Source: Pseudomonas sp. P8_229 (GTDB lineage Bacteria > Pseudomonadota > Gammaproteobacteria > Pseudomonadales > Pseudomonadaceae). From it: a stretch of DNA of 64,000 bases. Shown piece after piece: positions 18,223 through 26,066 of this stretch. Each line of letters starts with the position of its first letter. Position 1 is the stretch's first letter. Position numbers and translations under genes: made by a program. The stretch lies in contig NZ_CP125378.1 in the NCBI RefSeq assembly GCF_034008635.1, positions 5,704,501 to 5,768,500 on the forward strand, given 5' to 3'. The notes beneath the pieces were generated by a model. It saw nothing but the letters and a program-made list of their open reading frames with translations. It ran no database searches and was not told the origin of the DNA.

Positions 18223-19941
18223 TCAACCCGCCAACTCGGTCTTGCGCACCCGCGCCCAATCGGCCACCAGTCGCGCCGGCGTGCCGCAGGCTTTGCGCTT
18301 GTAGACGAAGTGGCTGCACTTTTCGGCGAACTGGTGGCGGTTGTAGAGCATGTCTTCCTGCATTTCCTGCAATTCGTTTTCACGGCATTGCTCGATCAGC
18401 ACCTGATCGACCCGCAACTTGCGCTCACGCACGGCGGCATAGGTCGGATCGGTCAGCGCTGCGTTGGCCCGTTGCAGCAGCCACAGCGAGAACTCATCCG
18501 GGCAGCGTGGGCCGATTTCCTGGACCATGCCCAGTTGCAGCGCCTGCGTGGCGCTGACCGGCAGACAAGCCTGGGTCAGTTGCTCGGCCATCGCCGGGCC
18601 GACCGCGCGGGGCAGGCTGTAGGTCCAGTATTCCGAGCCATACAGGCCCATGCTCTTGTAATGCGGATTGAGCACGATGTCGGCCCGGGCAAACACAATG
18701 TCGGCGGCCAGCCCCAGCATCACGCCGCCGGCTCCGGCATTGCCGGTCACGCCGCTGACCACCAGTTGCCGTGCGCTGAGCAGTTCGGCGCAGACATCGT
18801 CGATCGCCTGAATATTCGCCCAGGCCTCGGCGCCCGGGTCCTGCGCGGCCTGAATCACGTTCAGGTGCACGCCGTTGGAAAAACTGCCGCGTCCACCCTT
18901 GATCAACAGCACCCGAGTGTCCCGGGACTTGGCCCAGCGCAGCGCTTCGACCATGCGCTGACATTGTTCGGTGCTCATCGCGCCGTTGTAGAACTCGAAG
19001 GTCAGCTCCCCGACATGCCCGGATTCGCGATAGCGGATCGGCTGATACGCCTCGTCGTTGAACGGTTGGCTGGCGATCGACCAGTCGAGGGTCGGCACTC
19101 CGGCCAATTGCCCGGTCAGCACATGCCGCGCCGGTTGCTTGAAGGTCTCTTCGCCGGGCAGTGGTTTGCGCCGCAGCGAGCCGATCCACAAGCTTTGATC
19201 GCCGGTCGCGACCAGCACGGCGTCGTCATGCACCGCGAGGATCTGGCCGGGAATGCCGGTGCGCTGATCAAGGTGCGCGTCGTACAGGTAATACTGCCCG
19301 CCGGCCAGGCTCGCCAGCACACCCGGCTGGCCGTCGGCGGCGTCAATGCAGCGTTTGATGAAGCGCGAGCAGTCGTGCCAGCTGAAGGTGCGGTCGTCCT
19401 GCTTCATGTTCGGTTGCAGGCGGCCACGGACATTCGGGGCGGTGTAATCCACCGCGACCGGAACAAAGCCTTCAATGAATTTCTCGACTACTTCGCGAAT
19501 GCAGAGAATGGCCGCATCGCTGACCCGGCCGTTGTACAGCTCGGATTTGCGCAAGCCCGACGGCAGGTTGAATTCGCAGGTGGCCCAGACCGGACCGGCG
19601 TCCATTTCTTCCACCGCTTGCAGGGCGGTCACGCCCCAACGGGTCAGCTCGTTGCTGATCGCCCAGTCCAGCGCGCTGGCGCCACGATCGCCGACGATGC
19701 CCGGATGGATGATCACCACTGGACGTCGGGCGTTGCTCCACAGTGCGTGAGGTACGCGGTCCTTGAGGAACGGGCAGAGCACCAGGTCGGCGCCGCTGTG
19801 TTCGATCTGTTCGCACACCGACGCTTCGTCGGTGAACACCACGACGCTGGGCGAGTGCCCGGCCTGACGCAGTTCCAGCCAGGCGCGTTGGGTCAGGCCG
19901 TTGAATGCCGAGGACAGCAGAATAATCTTCAGTGATCGCAT
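18223..19941 (-). CDS. hoxX: HoxX-like protein (formyl-transfer and enoyl-CoA hydratase fusion)
   Basis: 572 residues. The N-terminal formyltransferase domain (KIILLSSAFNGLTQRAWLEL) carries the HoxX-type motif VIIHPGIVGDRGASALDWAI, a formyltransferase C-terminal domain follows, and the last 270 or so residues are an enoyl-CoA hydratase domain (GGRGSFSNGVHLNVIQ; NPHYKSMGLYGSEYWTY). In hydrogen-oxidising bacteria HoxX converts formyl-tetrahydrofolate through formyl-CoA to CO for the [NiFe]-hydrogenase active site. No hydrogenase or hyp genes are in the window. Ribosome binding site AAGGAAG precedes ATG 19941. Domain assignment is firm; the role outside hydrogenase maturation is open. Confidence 0.88.
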   Translation of the reverse strand: MRSLKIILLSSAFNGLTQRAWLELRQAGHSPSVVVFTDEASVCEQIEHSGADLVLCPFLKDRVPHALWSNARRPVVIIHPGIVGDRGASALDWAISNELTRWGVTALQAVEEMDAGPVWATCEFNLPSGLRKSELYNGRVSDAAILCIREVVEKFIEGFVPVAVDYTAPNVRGRLQPNMKQDDRTFSWHDCSRFIKRCIDAADGQPGVLASLAGGQYYLYDAHLDQRTGIPGQILAVHDDAVLVATGDQSLWIGSLRRKPLPGEETFKQPARHVLTGQLAGVPTLDWSIASQPFNDEAYQPIRYRESGHVGELTFEFYNGAMSTEQCQRMVEALRWAKSRDTRVLLIKGGRGSFSNGVHLNVIQAAQDPGAEAWANIQAIDDVCAELLSARQLVVSGVTGNAGAGGVMLGLAADIVFARADIVLNPHYKSMGLYGSEYWTYSLPRAVGPAMAEQLTQACLPVSATQALQLGMVQEIGPRCPDEFSLWLLQRANAALTDPTYAAVRERKLRVDQVLIEQCRENELQEMQEDMLYNRHQFAEKCSHFVYKRKACGTPARLVADWARVRKTELAG

Positions 19942-20087
19942 GGTTTTCTTCCTTGAAGGGGCAGCCGCGGGCTCTCGGTGAGCCGTCCTTGGCTTTCGAT
20001 GGAGCGCGCAGATTAGTCAGTGCTTCAAGGCGGGCCACTGACCAAGGTCAACGTTGTGTCAGTCAATATTTCTGCGCCGACAGAGCG

Positions 20088-20112
20088 GCTTATTCTCAAT
20101 AGTTTGCTTATC
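20088..20112. promoter_or_regulatory. Weak Fur-box-like site upstream of the ECF sigma gene
   Basis: On the minus strand the region reads GATAAGCAAACTATTGAGAA, sharing the GATAA start and A/T spacing of Fur sites but matching the 19-bp consensus only in part. It is 126 bp before the sigma factor start. FecI-type sigma genes are usually Fur-repressed, which is why it is listed. Confidence 0.3.
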
Positions 20113-20237
20113 CTGATTTTTAATTACTTCAAATGTCTGCAGCGCTATTGCACAGTCGCCATCTGATCTGGAGCCGGACGATCCCGGCAGAATGGTAGTT
20201 TTTCGCAGCGGGTGGGACCCGTTTCAGGGAGCAAGGC

Positions 20238-20747
20238 ATGGGGGAGTTTCAAAACCCGCATTACCGGATGATTGGGCAAATGTTCCAAAAGGACTATCGC
20301 TGGCTGTGCGCTGCCGTTGGCCGCACGCTGGGTTGCCCACACAGTGCACAGGACATCGCCTCGGAAACCTTTCTACGGGTATTGGCCCTGCCGGACCCGA
20401 GCGCGATTCGCGAACCAAGGGCGCTGCTGACCACCATCGCTCGGCGGCTGGTTTATGAAGGCTGGCGCCGCCAGGATCTGGAACGCGCCTATCTGGAAAG
20501 CCTGGCGCTGGCGCCGGAACCGGTGCATCCATCGCCGGAAGAGCGGGCGCTGGTGATCGAGGCGCTGCTGGCGGTCGATCGCGTGCTCAACGGTTTGTCG
20601 GCCAAGGCCAAGGCCGCGTTTCTCTACCATCAACTGGACGGTTTGACCTACAGCGAAATCGGCACACAACTCGGCGTCTCTACCAGCCGCGTGCAGCAAT
20701 ACATGGTCGAGGCGTTCAAGCGCTGCTATCAGGCGATGCAGGCATGA
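20238..20747 (+). CDS. FecI-type ECF sigma factor
   Basis: 169 residues. Region 2 shows DYRWLCAAVGRTLGCPHSAQ then DIASETFLRVLALPDP; region 4 shows LSAKAKAAFLYHQLDGLTYS and EIGTQLGVSTSRVQQYMVEA. This is the iron-starvation (FecI) layout. It should direct RNA polymerase to the promoters of the linked TonB receptor when the receptor and FecR signal ligand binding. The stop overlaps the fecR-like start by ATGA. Confidence 0.92.
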   Translation: MGEFQNPHYRMIGQMFQKDYRWLCAAVGRTLGCPHSAQDIASETFLRVLALPDPSAIREPRALLTTIARRLVYEGWRRQDLERAYLESLALAPEPVHPSPEERALVIEALLAVDRVLNGLSAKAKAAFLYHQLDGLTYSEIGTQLGVSTSRVQQYMVEAFKRCYQAMQA

Positions 20748-21691
20748 GGCCGGACGAAGCGGTGATCGATGAGGCCGCGCAGTGGATGGCGCTGTTGCAG
20801 TCCGGCGAAGCCAGTAGCGGCGAGCGTGCGGCGTTCGAGGCATGGCGAGCGGCTGACCCACGGCACCAGCGGATCATCGAACAAATGGGCGGCGGCCTGA
20901 ACCTGCTGCGTCATCCAACCCTGCGCGGGCTGCCGCGCAACAGCCTGCTGCACAGCCTGAATGCACCATCGAGTCGACGGCGTTTTCTCAGCGGCAGCCT
21001 GAGTGTGCTCGGTATCGCTGTGCTGGCCGGGTTACTCGGGCGCCGCTACGGCTGGCTGCCGGAGGCCGGGGAGCTGGCAACCGGCATCGGCGAGCGGCGC
21101 GATTTCACCCTGGAGGATGGCAGTGCGCTGAGTCTGAATGCGCGGACGCGGGTGGTGGCGCAGTTTGATCCGCTGCAGCGCCTGTTGGCGTTGCGCAGCG
21201 GCGAGTTGCTGGTCGACGTGGCCAAGGACCGCGCGCGACCGTTTATGGTCGAGACCGAGCACGGCCGGATGCGTGCCCTCGGGACCCGATTTCTGGTGCA
21301 GCAGAACGACGATTTTACCCGCTTGGTGATGCTGCATTCGCAGGTCGAAGTGGTCACGGCCGGCGGTGCGCGGCAAGTGGTGGAGGCGGGGGAGAGTCTG
21401 GCGTTCAACGCGCAGGACATTCTGGCTCTGCAGCGCAGCAACGGTCAGGAAAGCGCCTGGGTGCAAGGTCGCCTGGAAGTGCACGACCGGCCGCTGAGCG
21501 AAGTGATCGACAGCCTGCGTCGCTATCGCCGGGGCATCCTGCACCTGAGTCCCGAGGTGGCCGACTTGCGCCTGAGCGGTCTCTATCCGCTCGATGACAG
21601 TGACCGCACGCTGCAACTGCTGGAGCGTTCGCTGCCGATCCGCGTCACCTGGCACAACCCGTACTGGGTCAGCATCGGCGCGCGGTTATAG
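20744..21691 (+). CDS. FecR-family anti-sigma factor / signal transducer
   Basis: 315 residues. The cytoplasmic N-terminus (DUF4880: EAAQWMALLQSGEASSGERA, then AFEAWRAADPRHQRIIEQ) binds the sigma factor. One transmembrane helix (LSVLGIAVLAGLLG, about residues 85-100) leads to the periplasmic FecR domain (RRDFTLEDGSALSLNARTRV) and a C-terminal STN-like segment that contacts the receptor. Translationally coupled to the ECF sigma gene and followed by an STN-bearing TonB receptor, so all three parts of a cell-surface signalling cascade are present. Confidence 0.92.
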   Translation: MRPDEAVIDEAAQWMALLQSGEASSGERAAFEAWRAADPRHQRIIEQMGGGLNLLRHPTLRGLPRNSLLHSLNAPSSRRRFLSGSLSVLGIAVLAGLLGRRYGWLPEAGELATGIGERRDFTLEDGSALSLNARTRVVAQFDPLQRLLALRSGELLVDVAKDRARPFMVETEHGRMRALGTRFLVQQNDDFTRLVMLHSQVEVVTAGGARQVVEAGESLAFNAQDILALQRSNGQESAWVQGRLEVHDRPLSEVIDSLRRYRRGILHLSPEVADLRLSGLYPLDDSDRTLQLLERSLPIRVTWHNPYWVSIGARL

Positions 21692-21757
21692 CCTCATAAC
21701 TTCTTGGCCTAATCGCCGCCCTATAAAAAGCGCCGGCCCGCTGCTCATTCCCTGCAG
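21692..21757 (+). promoter_or_regulatory. Shared promoter-like block, copy A (first TonB receptor)
   Basis: CCTCATAAC, then GGCCTAAT, 8 bp, CTATAAAA at 21721-21728 and GCGCCGGCC. The order and spacing match the blocks at 25976 and 28730. The CTATAAAA is 54 bp before the receptor start codon. It is probably a promoter of the linked ECF sigma factor, but the -35/-10 elements cannot be assigned with certainty. Confidence 0.5.
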
Positions 21758-21781
21758 ACGCCTTCAACAGGGAAGCCCTCG

Positions 21782-24703
21782 ATGATTTCATTCAAACAAC
21801 AATTACCTCGCTTGACCCTCGCCGCCGCCCTGGCGCTGGGGCTTGGGCCGATCGCGGTTCATGCGCAGGATTCGGTCGCTCAGGTATACACCTTCGACAT
21901 TGCCAGCGGGCCACTCGATGAGGTGCTGCTGGACATCTCGCGCCAGACCGGCGTACCGATTTCCTTCAGCCAGAACCTGGTGCAAGGCAAGCGCAGCAGT
22001 GCGGTACGCGGTGCGTTGGGCGGGCGTCAGGCGGTGGAGAAGGCGCTGCTCGGCAGCGGCCTGCAAGTCGAGCAAAGCGCTCAGGGCCTGAGCGTGCGCG
22101 AAGGCGAGGCGAGCACGCCGCTGGCGGCAAAAGTCAGCGCCGTGGCACCGGCCACCAGCGCCGATTACCGCATGGAAAAAGTCACCGTCACCGGCTCGCG
22201 CATCGCCCGCGCGCAGAGCGATGGCGCGACCCCGGTCAACGTCATCACCCACGAAGAGATGGAAGCGCGCGGCTACAAGAACGTCTATGACGCCTTGGCG
22301 ACGCAGACGCAAAACACCGGCATGACCCAGGGCGAGGACTACGGCAACACCTGGCAACCGGCGGCCAGCGCGATCAACCTGCGCGGCCTCGGCCCCAACC
22401 ACACACTGGTGTTGATCAACGGTCGACGCGTCGCCGATTACCCGACGCCATACGACGGCAAGGTCAACTTCACCAACCTGGCGAACATTCCCTCGGCGGT
22501 CATCGAGCGGATTGAAATCCTCAGCAGCGGAGCCTCGGCGATCTACGGTTCGGACGCGATTGCCGGGGTGGTCAACATCATCCTCAAGAAGCAGATCAAT
22601 GGCGTCGACGTCAATCTCAAGGGCGGCACCAGCGAGCGGGGCGGGGGTGACAACCAGCGCCTGCAAATCAGCGGTGGTGGCAGTTGGGGCGATTTCGACG
22701 GTCTGTTCGGCGTGGAGCTGACCAATCGCGATCCGATCTGGGCCGACGACCGTGGCTTCATGCAGAGCGGGCCGCTGGCGGACGTCGGTTACCGCCGCGA
22801 CCTGAGCAACAACCGCTACCTGGGCCCCGGCTGCGGCGCCTATCAAGGCACCTTCGATAACAAACTGCTCAACAACGGTGGCCGCTGCCGCACCGATCAG
22901 ATGTACAGCGATTACTGGACCATCCAGACGCAAAAGGAAAACTACGACGGCTACACCCGTGGCACCTGGCATTTCAGCGACAGCGGTCAGGTGTTTGCCG
23001 ACTTGATGTATGGTCTCGACCACATCCAGAACAACACCCGTGGCCCGACGTTCACCTCGCCGGATTTCATCAACCAGAACAGCGGTAATCTGGAGCGCTG
23101 GTACCGCCGTTACGGTGAAGAGGAAATCGGCGGTCGCACCAGCAACAACAGCAAGTGGACCGACACCTCATGGACCGGCACCCTCGGCCTCTCGGACAAG
23201 ATCGCCGACACCGGCTGGAGCTACGATCTGGCGGCCAACCGCTCGGAATACCGCAGCGTCAGGACCACACGCTACACGCCGCTGTCCTCGATTCAGGATT
23301 TCTACCTCGGCCCGCAACTGGGTACGCGTGACGGCTACCCGGTGTTCGCTCCCGATACGTCGCGCCTCGACCGACCGCTGACGCCGCAGGAATGGCAGCA
23401 GTTTCGCAGCAACCTGACCCAGCGCAGCAAGTCGGTCTCGACCAGCTACAACGCTTCGATCAATGGCGATCTGTTTGACTTGCCGGCCGGCCCGGTGGGA
23501 TTCGCCGGCGTGCTGGAGGCGGGCAAGCAGGAATACCGCGTCGACCCGGATGACGGCCTGAATGACGGCACTTTCTACGGCGTCAGCCCGGCGCAAAGCT
23601 CCGGTGGTTCGCGCAAGCGTTATGCCGCCGGTGGCGAGTTCAGCATTCCGGTCACCGACACCGTGCTGGCAACAGTGGCGGGGCGCTGGGACCAGTACAA
23701 ATTCAGCGATCGTTCCGAACAGCAGAAGACCTACAACCTCGGGCTGGAATGGCGCCCGATCAGCAGCCTGTTGCTGCGCGGCAGCTATGGCACCAGTTTC
23801 CGTGCGCCGGACCTGAACTACATCTACCAGTCCGACAGCAACGGCTATTACCCGGCGCAGATCGACTACTACGGTTGCAGCCAGGGCGTGCAGGGCGCGT
23901 GTGATCGCGGGCGGGTCGATTACACCCAGAGCGGCACGCCAAACCTTGAGTCCGAGCGCGGTAAATCCTGGACCTACGGTTTTGTCTGGTCGCCGTCACG
24001 CAATTTCGATTTCTCCACCGATTTCTGGCGTGTAGAGATCGACGACCTGCTGACCACCGTCGACGAAAACCGCCTGTTGCAGCAAGAGAACGAATGCCGC
24101 AACGGTACGCAGGACATCAACTCGGCCAACTGCCAGTCGACCCTGGCGCGCATTGATCGCAACCCGGGCACTGCCGCCATCGATCCGAATCAGTTGCAAC
24201 GGGTGCGAGTCAACGCGATCAACGCCGCCAGCGAGCGGGTCAGCGGTCTGGACTTCAAAAGCAACATCCGCTGGGGCGCCGGCCAGTACGGCGCGTTCAG
24301 CTCGGCGCTGGGCTACACCCTGGTGCTGTCGCATTTCTACAAGGAGTCGGACGAGGCTCCGACTCAGGACTGGCGCACTTCGCAAACCAATTACGACTGG
24401 CGCAGCAAGGTCAACGCCAGTCTGACCTGGGATTACCAGAAGGCCACGGCGACGCTGATGGGCATTCGCTATGGGTCGGTGACCAACGGCGCGGGTGACG
24501 GGCGCCTGTCGCCGTGGACGGTGTTCAACGCCAGTGCGCGATACAAACTCAATGACCGCGCCAGCGTCGGGCTGACCGTGAACAACGTGCTCAACCAGAT
24601 CAAACACGATGACTCGGCTGGCTGGCCGTATTACCCGACCGGTAACTATGACCCGTACGGGCGGCAGTGGTGGCTGGATGTGAGTTATCACTTCGGCAGT
24701 TGA
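21782..24703 (+). CDS. TonB-dependent transducing receptor with N-terminal STN domain
   Basis: 973 residues. Order: signal peptide to about residue 29 (AVHAQ), an STN signalling domain about 37-110 (YTFDIASGPLDEVLLDISRQ), a TonB-box-like EKVTVTG, a plug domain (SAINLRGLGPNHTLVLINGR; IERIEILSSGASAIYGSDAI), then a 22-strand barrel ending in YHFGS. The final Ser is atypical; most barrels end in an aromatic residue. The STN domain with the adjacent FecI/FecR-like genes implies ligand-induced expression. Plug motifs resemble large receptors for peptides or complex organics as much as siderophore receptors, so the ligand is unassigned. Confidence 0.92.
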   Translation: MISFKQQLPRLTLAAALALGLGPIAVHAQDSVAQVYTFDIASGPLDEVLLDISRQTGVPISFSQNLVQGKRSSAVRGALGGRQAVEKALLGSGLQVEQSAQGLSVREGEASTPLAAKVSAVAPATSADYRMEKVTVTGSRIARAQSDGATPVNVITHEEMEARGYKNVYDALATQTQNTGMTQGEDYGNTWQPAASAINLRGLGPNHTLVLINGRRVADYPTPYDGKVNFTNLANIPSAVIERIEILSSGASAIYGSDAIAGVVNIILKKQINGVDVNLKGGTSERGGGDNQRLQISGGGSWGDFDGLFGVELTNRDPIWADDRGFMQSGPLADVGYRRDLSNNRYLGPGCGAYQGTFDNKLLNNGGRCRTDQMYSDYWTIQTQKENYDGYTRGTWHFSDSGQVFADLMYGLDHIQNNTRGPTFTSPDFINQNSGNLERWYRRYGEEEIGGRTSNNSKWTDTSWTGTLGLSDKIADTGWSYDLAANRSEYRSVRTTRYTPLSSIQDFYLGPQLGTRDGYPVFAPDTSRLDRPLTPQEWQQFRSNLTQRSKSVSTSYNASINGDLFDLPAGPVGFAGVLEAGKQEYRVDPDDGLNDGTFYGVSPAQSSGGSRKRYAAGGEFSIPVTDTVLATVAGRWDQYKFSDRSEQQKTYNLGLEWRPISSLLLRGSYGTSFRAPDLNYIYQSDSNGYYPAQIDYYGCSQGVQGACDRGRVDYTQSGTPNLESERGKSWTYGFVWSPSRNFDFSTDFWRVEIDDLLTTVDENRLLQQENECRNGTQDINSANCQSTLARIDRNPGTAAIDPNQLQRVRVNAINAASERVSGLDFKSNIRWGAGQYGAFSSALGYTLVLSHFYKESDEAPTQDWRTSQTNYDWRSKVNASLTWDYQKATATLMGIRYGSVTNGAGDGRLSPWTVFNASARYKLNDRASVGLTVNNVLNQIKHDDSAGWPYYPTGNYDPYGRQWWLDVSYHFGS

Positions 24704-24972
24704 GCGCGCGGTATTCGTGGGTAATGTCCTACGGAAACAGGTCGGGATTTCGCAGAAACGGGGATATTTCCGACGACATTCTCAGGTTGGTCGTCGGAAG
24801 CGTGATCTATAGCATCGGACATGACATTGAAGTCGCAAACGGCTTGGACGTTCAGGCCTCTGATAACGGATGGATTATGCGAACTCCCCACCTCGAATAC
24901 GAAACGCCTGCTTATTCCCATCGCCTTCACTGGCGCACCGATCGTGCCAGATGCCCCATGGAGGAGGTCACG

Positions 24973-25449
24973 ATGCCCAGCGTCAAGGTACCCCGGCTGA
25001 CGGGGGTGAAGAGGGCGGAGGGCAGACCTGTCGACTTGCTCGTCCATGGCCAGAACATAGGCGACGACGCCTTTCTGATTGTTGACCTGACCGACGAAGG
25101 TTTTGAGCTGAACGATGTCGTCAACATGCTTTCAACGTCTGAGCTTTATCTGCAAGGCGACATGGTCAAACGCATCACCGGCAAGTCGGTCAGCACCGTA
25201 CGGCGATTACTGAAGGAAGGTAAAACGGTACGGCTTGACCCGCAGCAGAGCGTTGTCGCCTACCAATATGCGTTGGTGCTGGAAAAGGCCACTCGCGCCT
25301 TCGGGAGGCAGTCACGGGCCGAGGAGTGGCTGCGCAAACCCAGCACCTACCTGAACGGACGCGTACCGGTGGAGTTGATCCGGCATTCACTGGGGTTTCA
25401 GATGGTGGAGCAGTATCTGGGGCAACTGATATACGGGGTTTACACATGA
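24973..25449 (+). CDS. Xre/MbcA/ParS-family antitoxin (RES-Xre system)
   Basis: 158 residues. The N-terminal part has the helix-turn-helix-like TSELYLQGDMVKRITGKSVS then TVRRLLKEGK. The C-terminal toxin-binding domain ends EEWLRKPSTYLNGRVPVELI with GFQMVEQYLGQLIYGVYT, the pattern of the MbcA/ParS/Xre antitoxin tail. ATG 24973 is preceded by GGAGGAGG; the longer frame from 24667 overlaps the receptor gene and is rejected. Likely autorepresses the operon. Overlaps the RES toxin by ATGA. Confidence 0.9.
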   Translation: MPSVKVPRLTGVKRAEGRPVDLLVHGQNIGDDAFLIVDLTDEGFELNDVVNMLSTSELYLQGDMVKRITGKSVSTVRRLLKEGKTVRLDPQQSVVAYQYALVLEKATRAFGRQSRAEEWLRKPSTYLNGRVPVELIRHSLGFQMVEQYLGQLIYGVYT

Positions 25450-25949
25450 ATCCCTTGCCCTGGGACGATCACTGGTATGCCTGGCGGCTGGACGCCGAGG
25501 TTTACGGAGGGACGTGGGACAGCGGGATGGGTTCAAATCTCAATGGTGGCCGATGGAACATACCCGGGCGGCGAGTCGTTTATGCATCAGTCGATCCGTC
25601 CTCGGCCATTCTGGAGGTGGCAGCCCATCAAAGCTTTGATGCGCTGGACAGTGAACCTTATGTGCTCACGTGTTTTGAAGTCGTCAGCGAAGCAAAAGTG
25701 AAAATCGTGCAGCCGGAGGATGTGCCGAATCCTTATTGGTTGAGCCCCGCCAAGCCATCCCCCAATCAACAACTGTTCGCCGATGCGTTATTGGCTGAGC
25801 ATCCGTTTGTACTGATCCCCTCGGCGGCAACCCGGCACTCGTGGAATCTGCTGGTAAGCTGCGAATTGGCGGAGGGGCAGTTCAGGATGGTTTCCCAGGA
25901 GCGGTTTGGGCTGGATACAAGATTGCTGAGGGAGATGGAGCTGGCTTGA
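25446..25949 (+). CDS. RES-domain toxin
   Basis: 167 residues. RES toxins degrade NAD+ and have an ADP-ribosyltransferase-like fold. The motif residues are visible: Arg in NGGRWNIPGRRVVYAS, Glu in SSAILEVAAHQ, and Ser in RHSWNLLVSCEL. It starts inside the antitoxin stop (ATGA), the normal coupling for RES-Xre operons. It sits between two TonB receptor genes, both with other likely functions, so it is probably a later insertion. Confidence 0.9.
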   Translation: MNPLPWDDHWYAWRLDAEVYGGTWDSGMGSNLNGGRWNIPGRRVVYASVDPSSAILEVAAHQSFDALDSEPYVLTCFEVVSEAKVKIVQPEDVPNPYWLSPAKPSPNQQLFADALLAEHPFVLIPSAATRHSWNLLVSCELAEGQFRMVSQERFGLDTRLLREMELA

Positions 25950-25975
25950 TCCACACGTGCCATTTTTTTGCATAA

Positions 25976-26040
25976 CCTCATCACCCAATGATCTAAATCG
26001 GGCTCTATAAAACGCCGCTGTCCATTGCACATCCCTGCAT
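25976..26040 (+). promoter_or_regulatory. Shared promoter-like block, copy B (second TonB receptor)
   Basis: CCTCATCAC, TGATCTAAAT, CTATAAAA at 26005-26012, CGCCG and TTGCACAT match copies A and C. CTATAAAA lies 55 bp before the receptor start, almost the same distance as in copy A. It restores independent expression of this gene downstream of the toxin-antitoxin pair. Confidence 0.5.
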
Positions 26041-26066
26041 AAACCAAAACGCAGGGATGGCTGTTC

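Noticed and set aside
18163..19935. 590-codon open frame on the plus strand
   Set aside because: Antisense to hoxX; composition is that of a reverse-frame shadow.
24667..24972. 102-codon upstream extension of the antitoxin
   Set aside because: It overlaps the TonB receptor end and has no antitoxin-like content; ATG 24973 has GGAGGAGG directly upstream.
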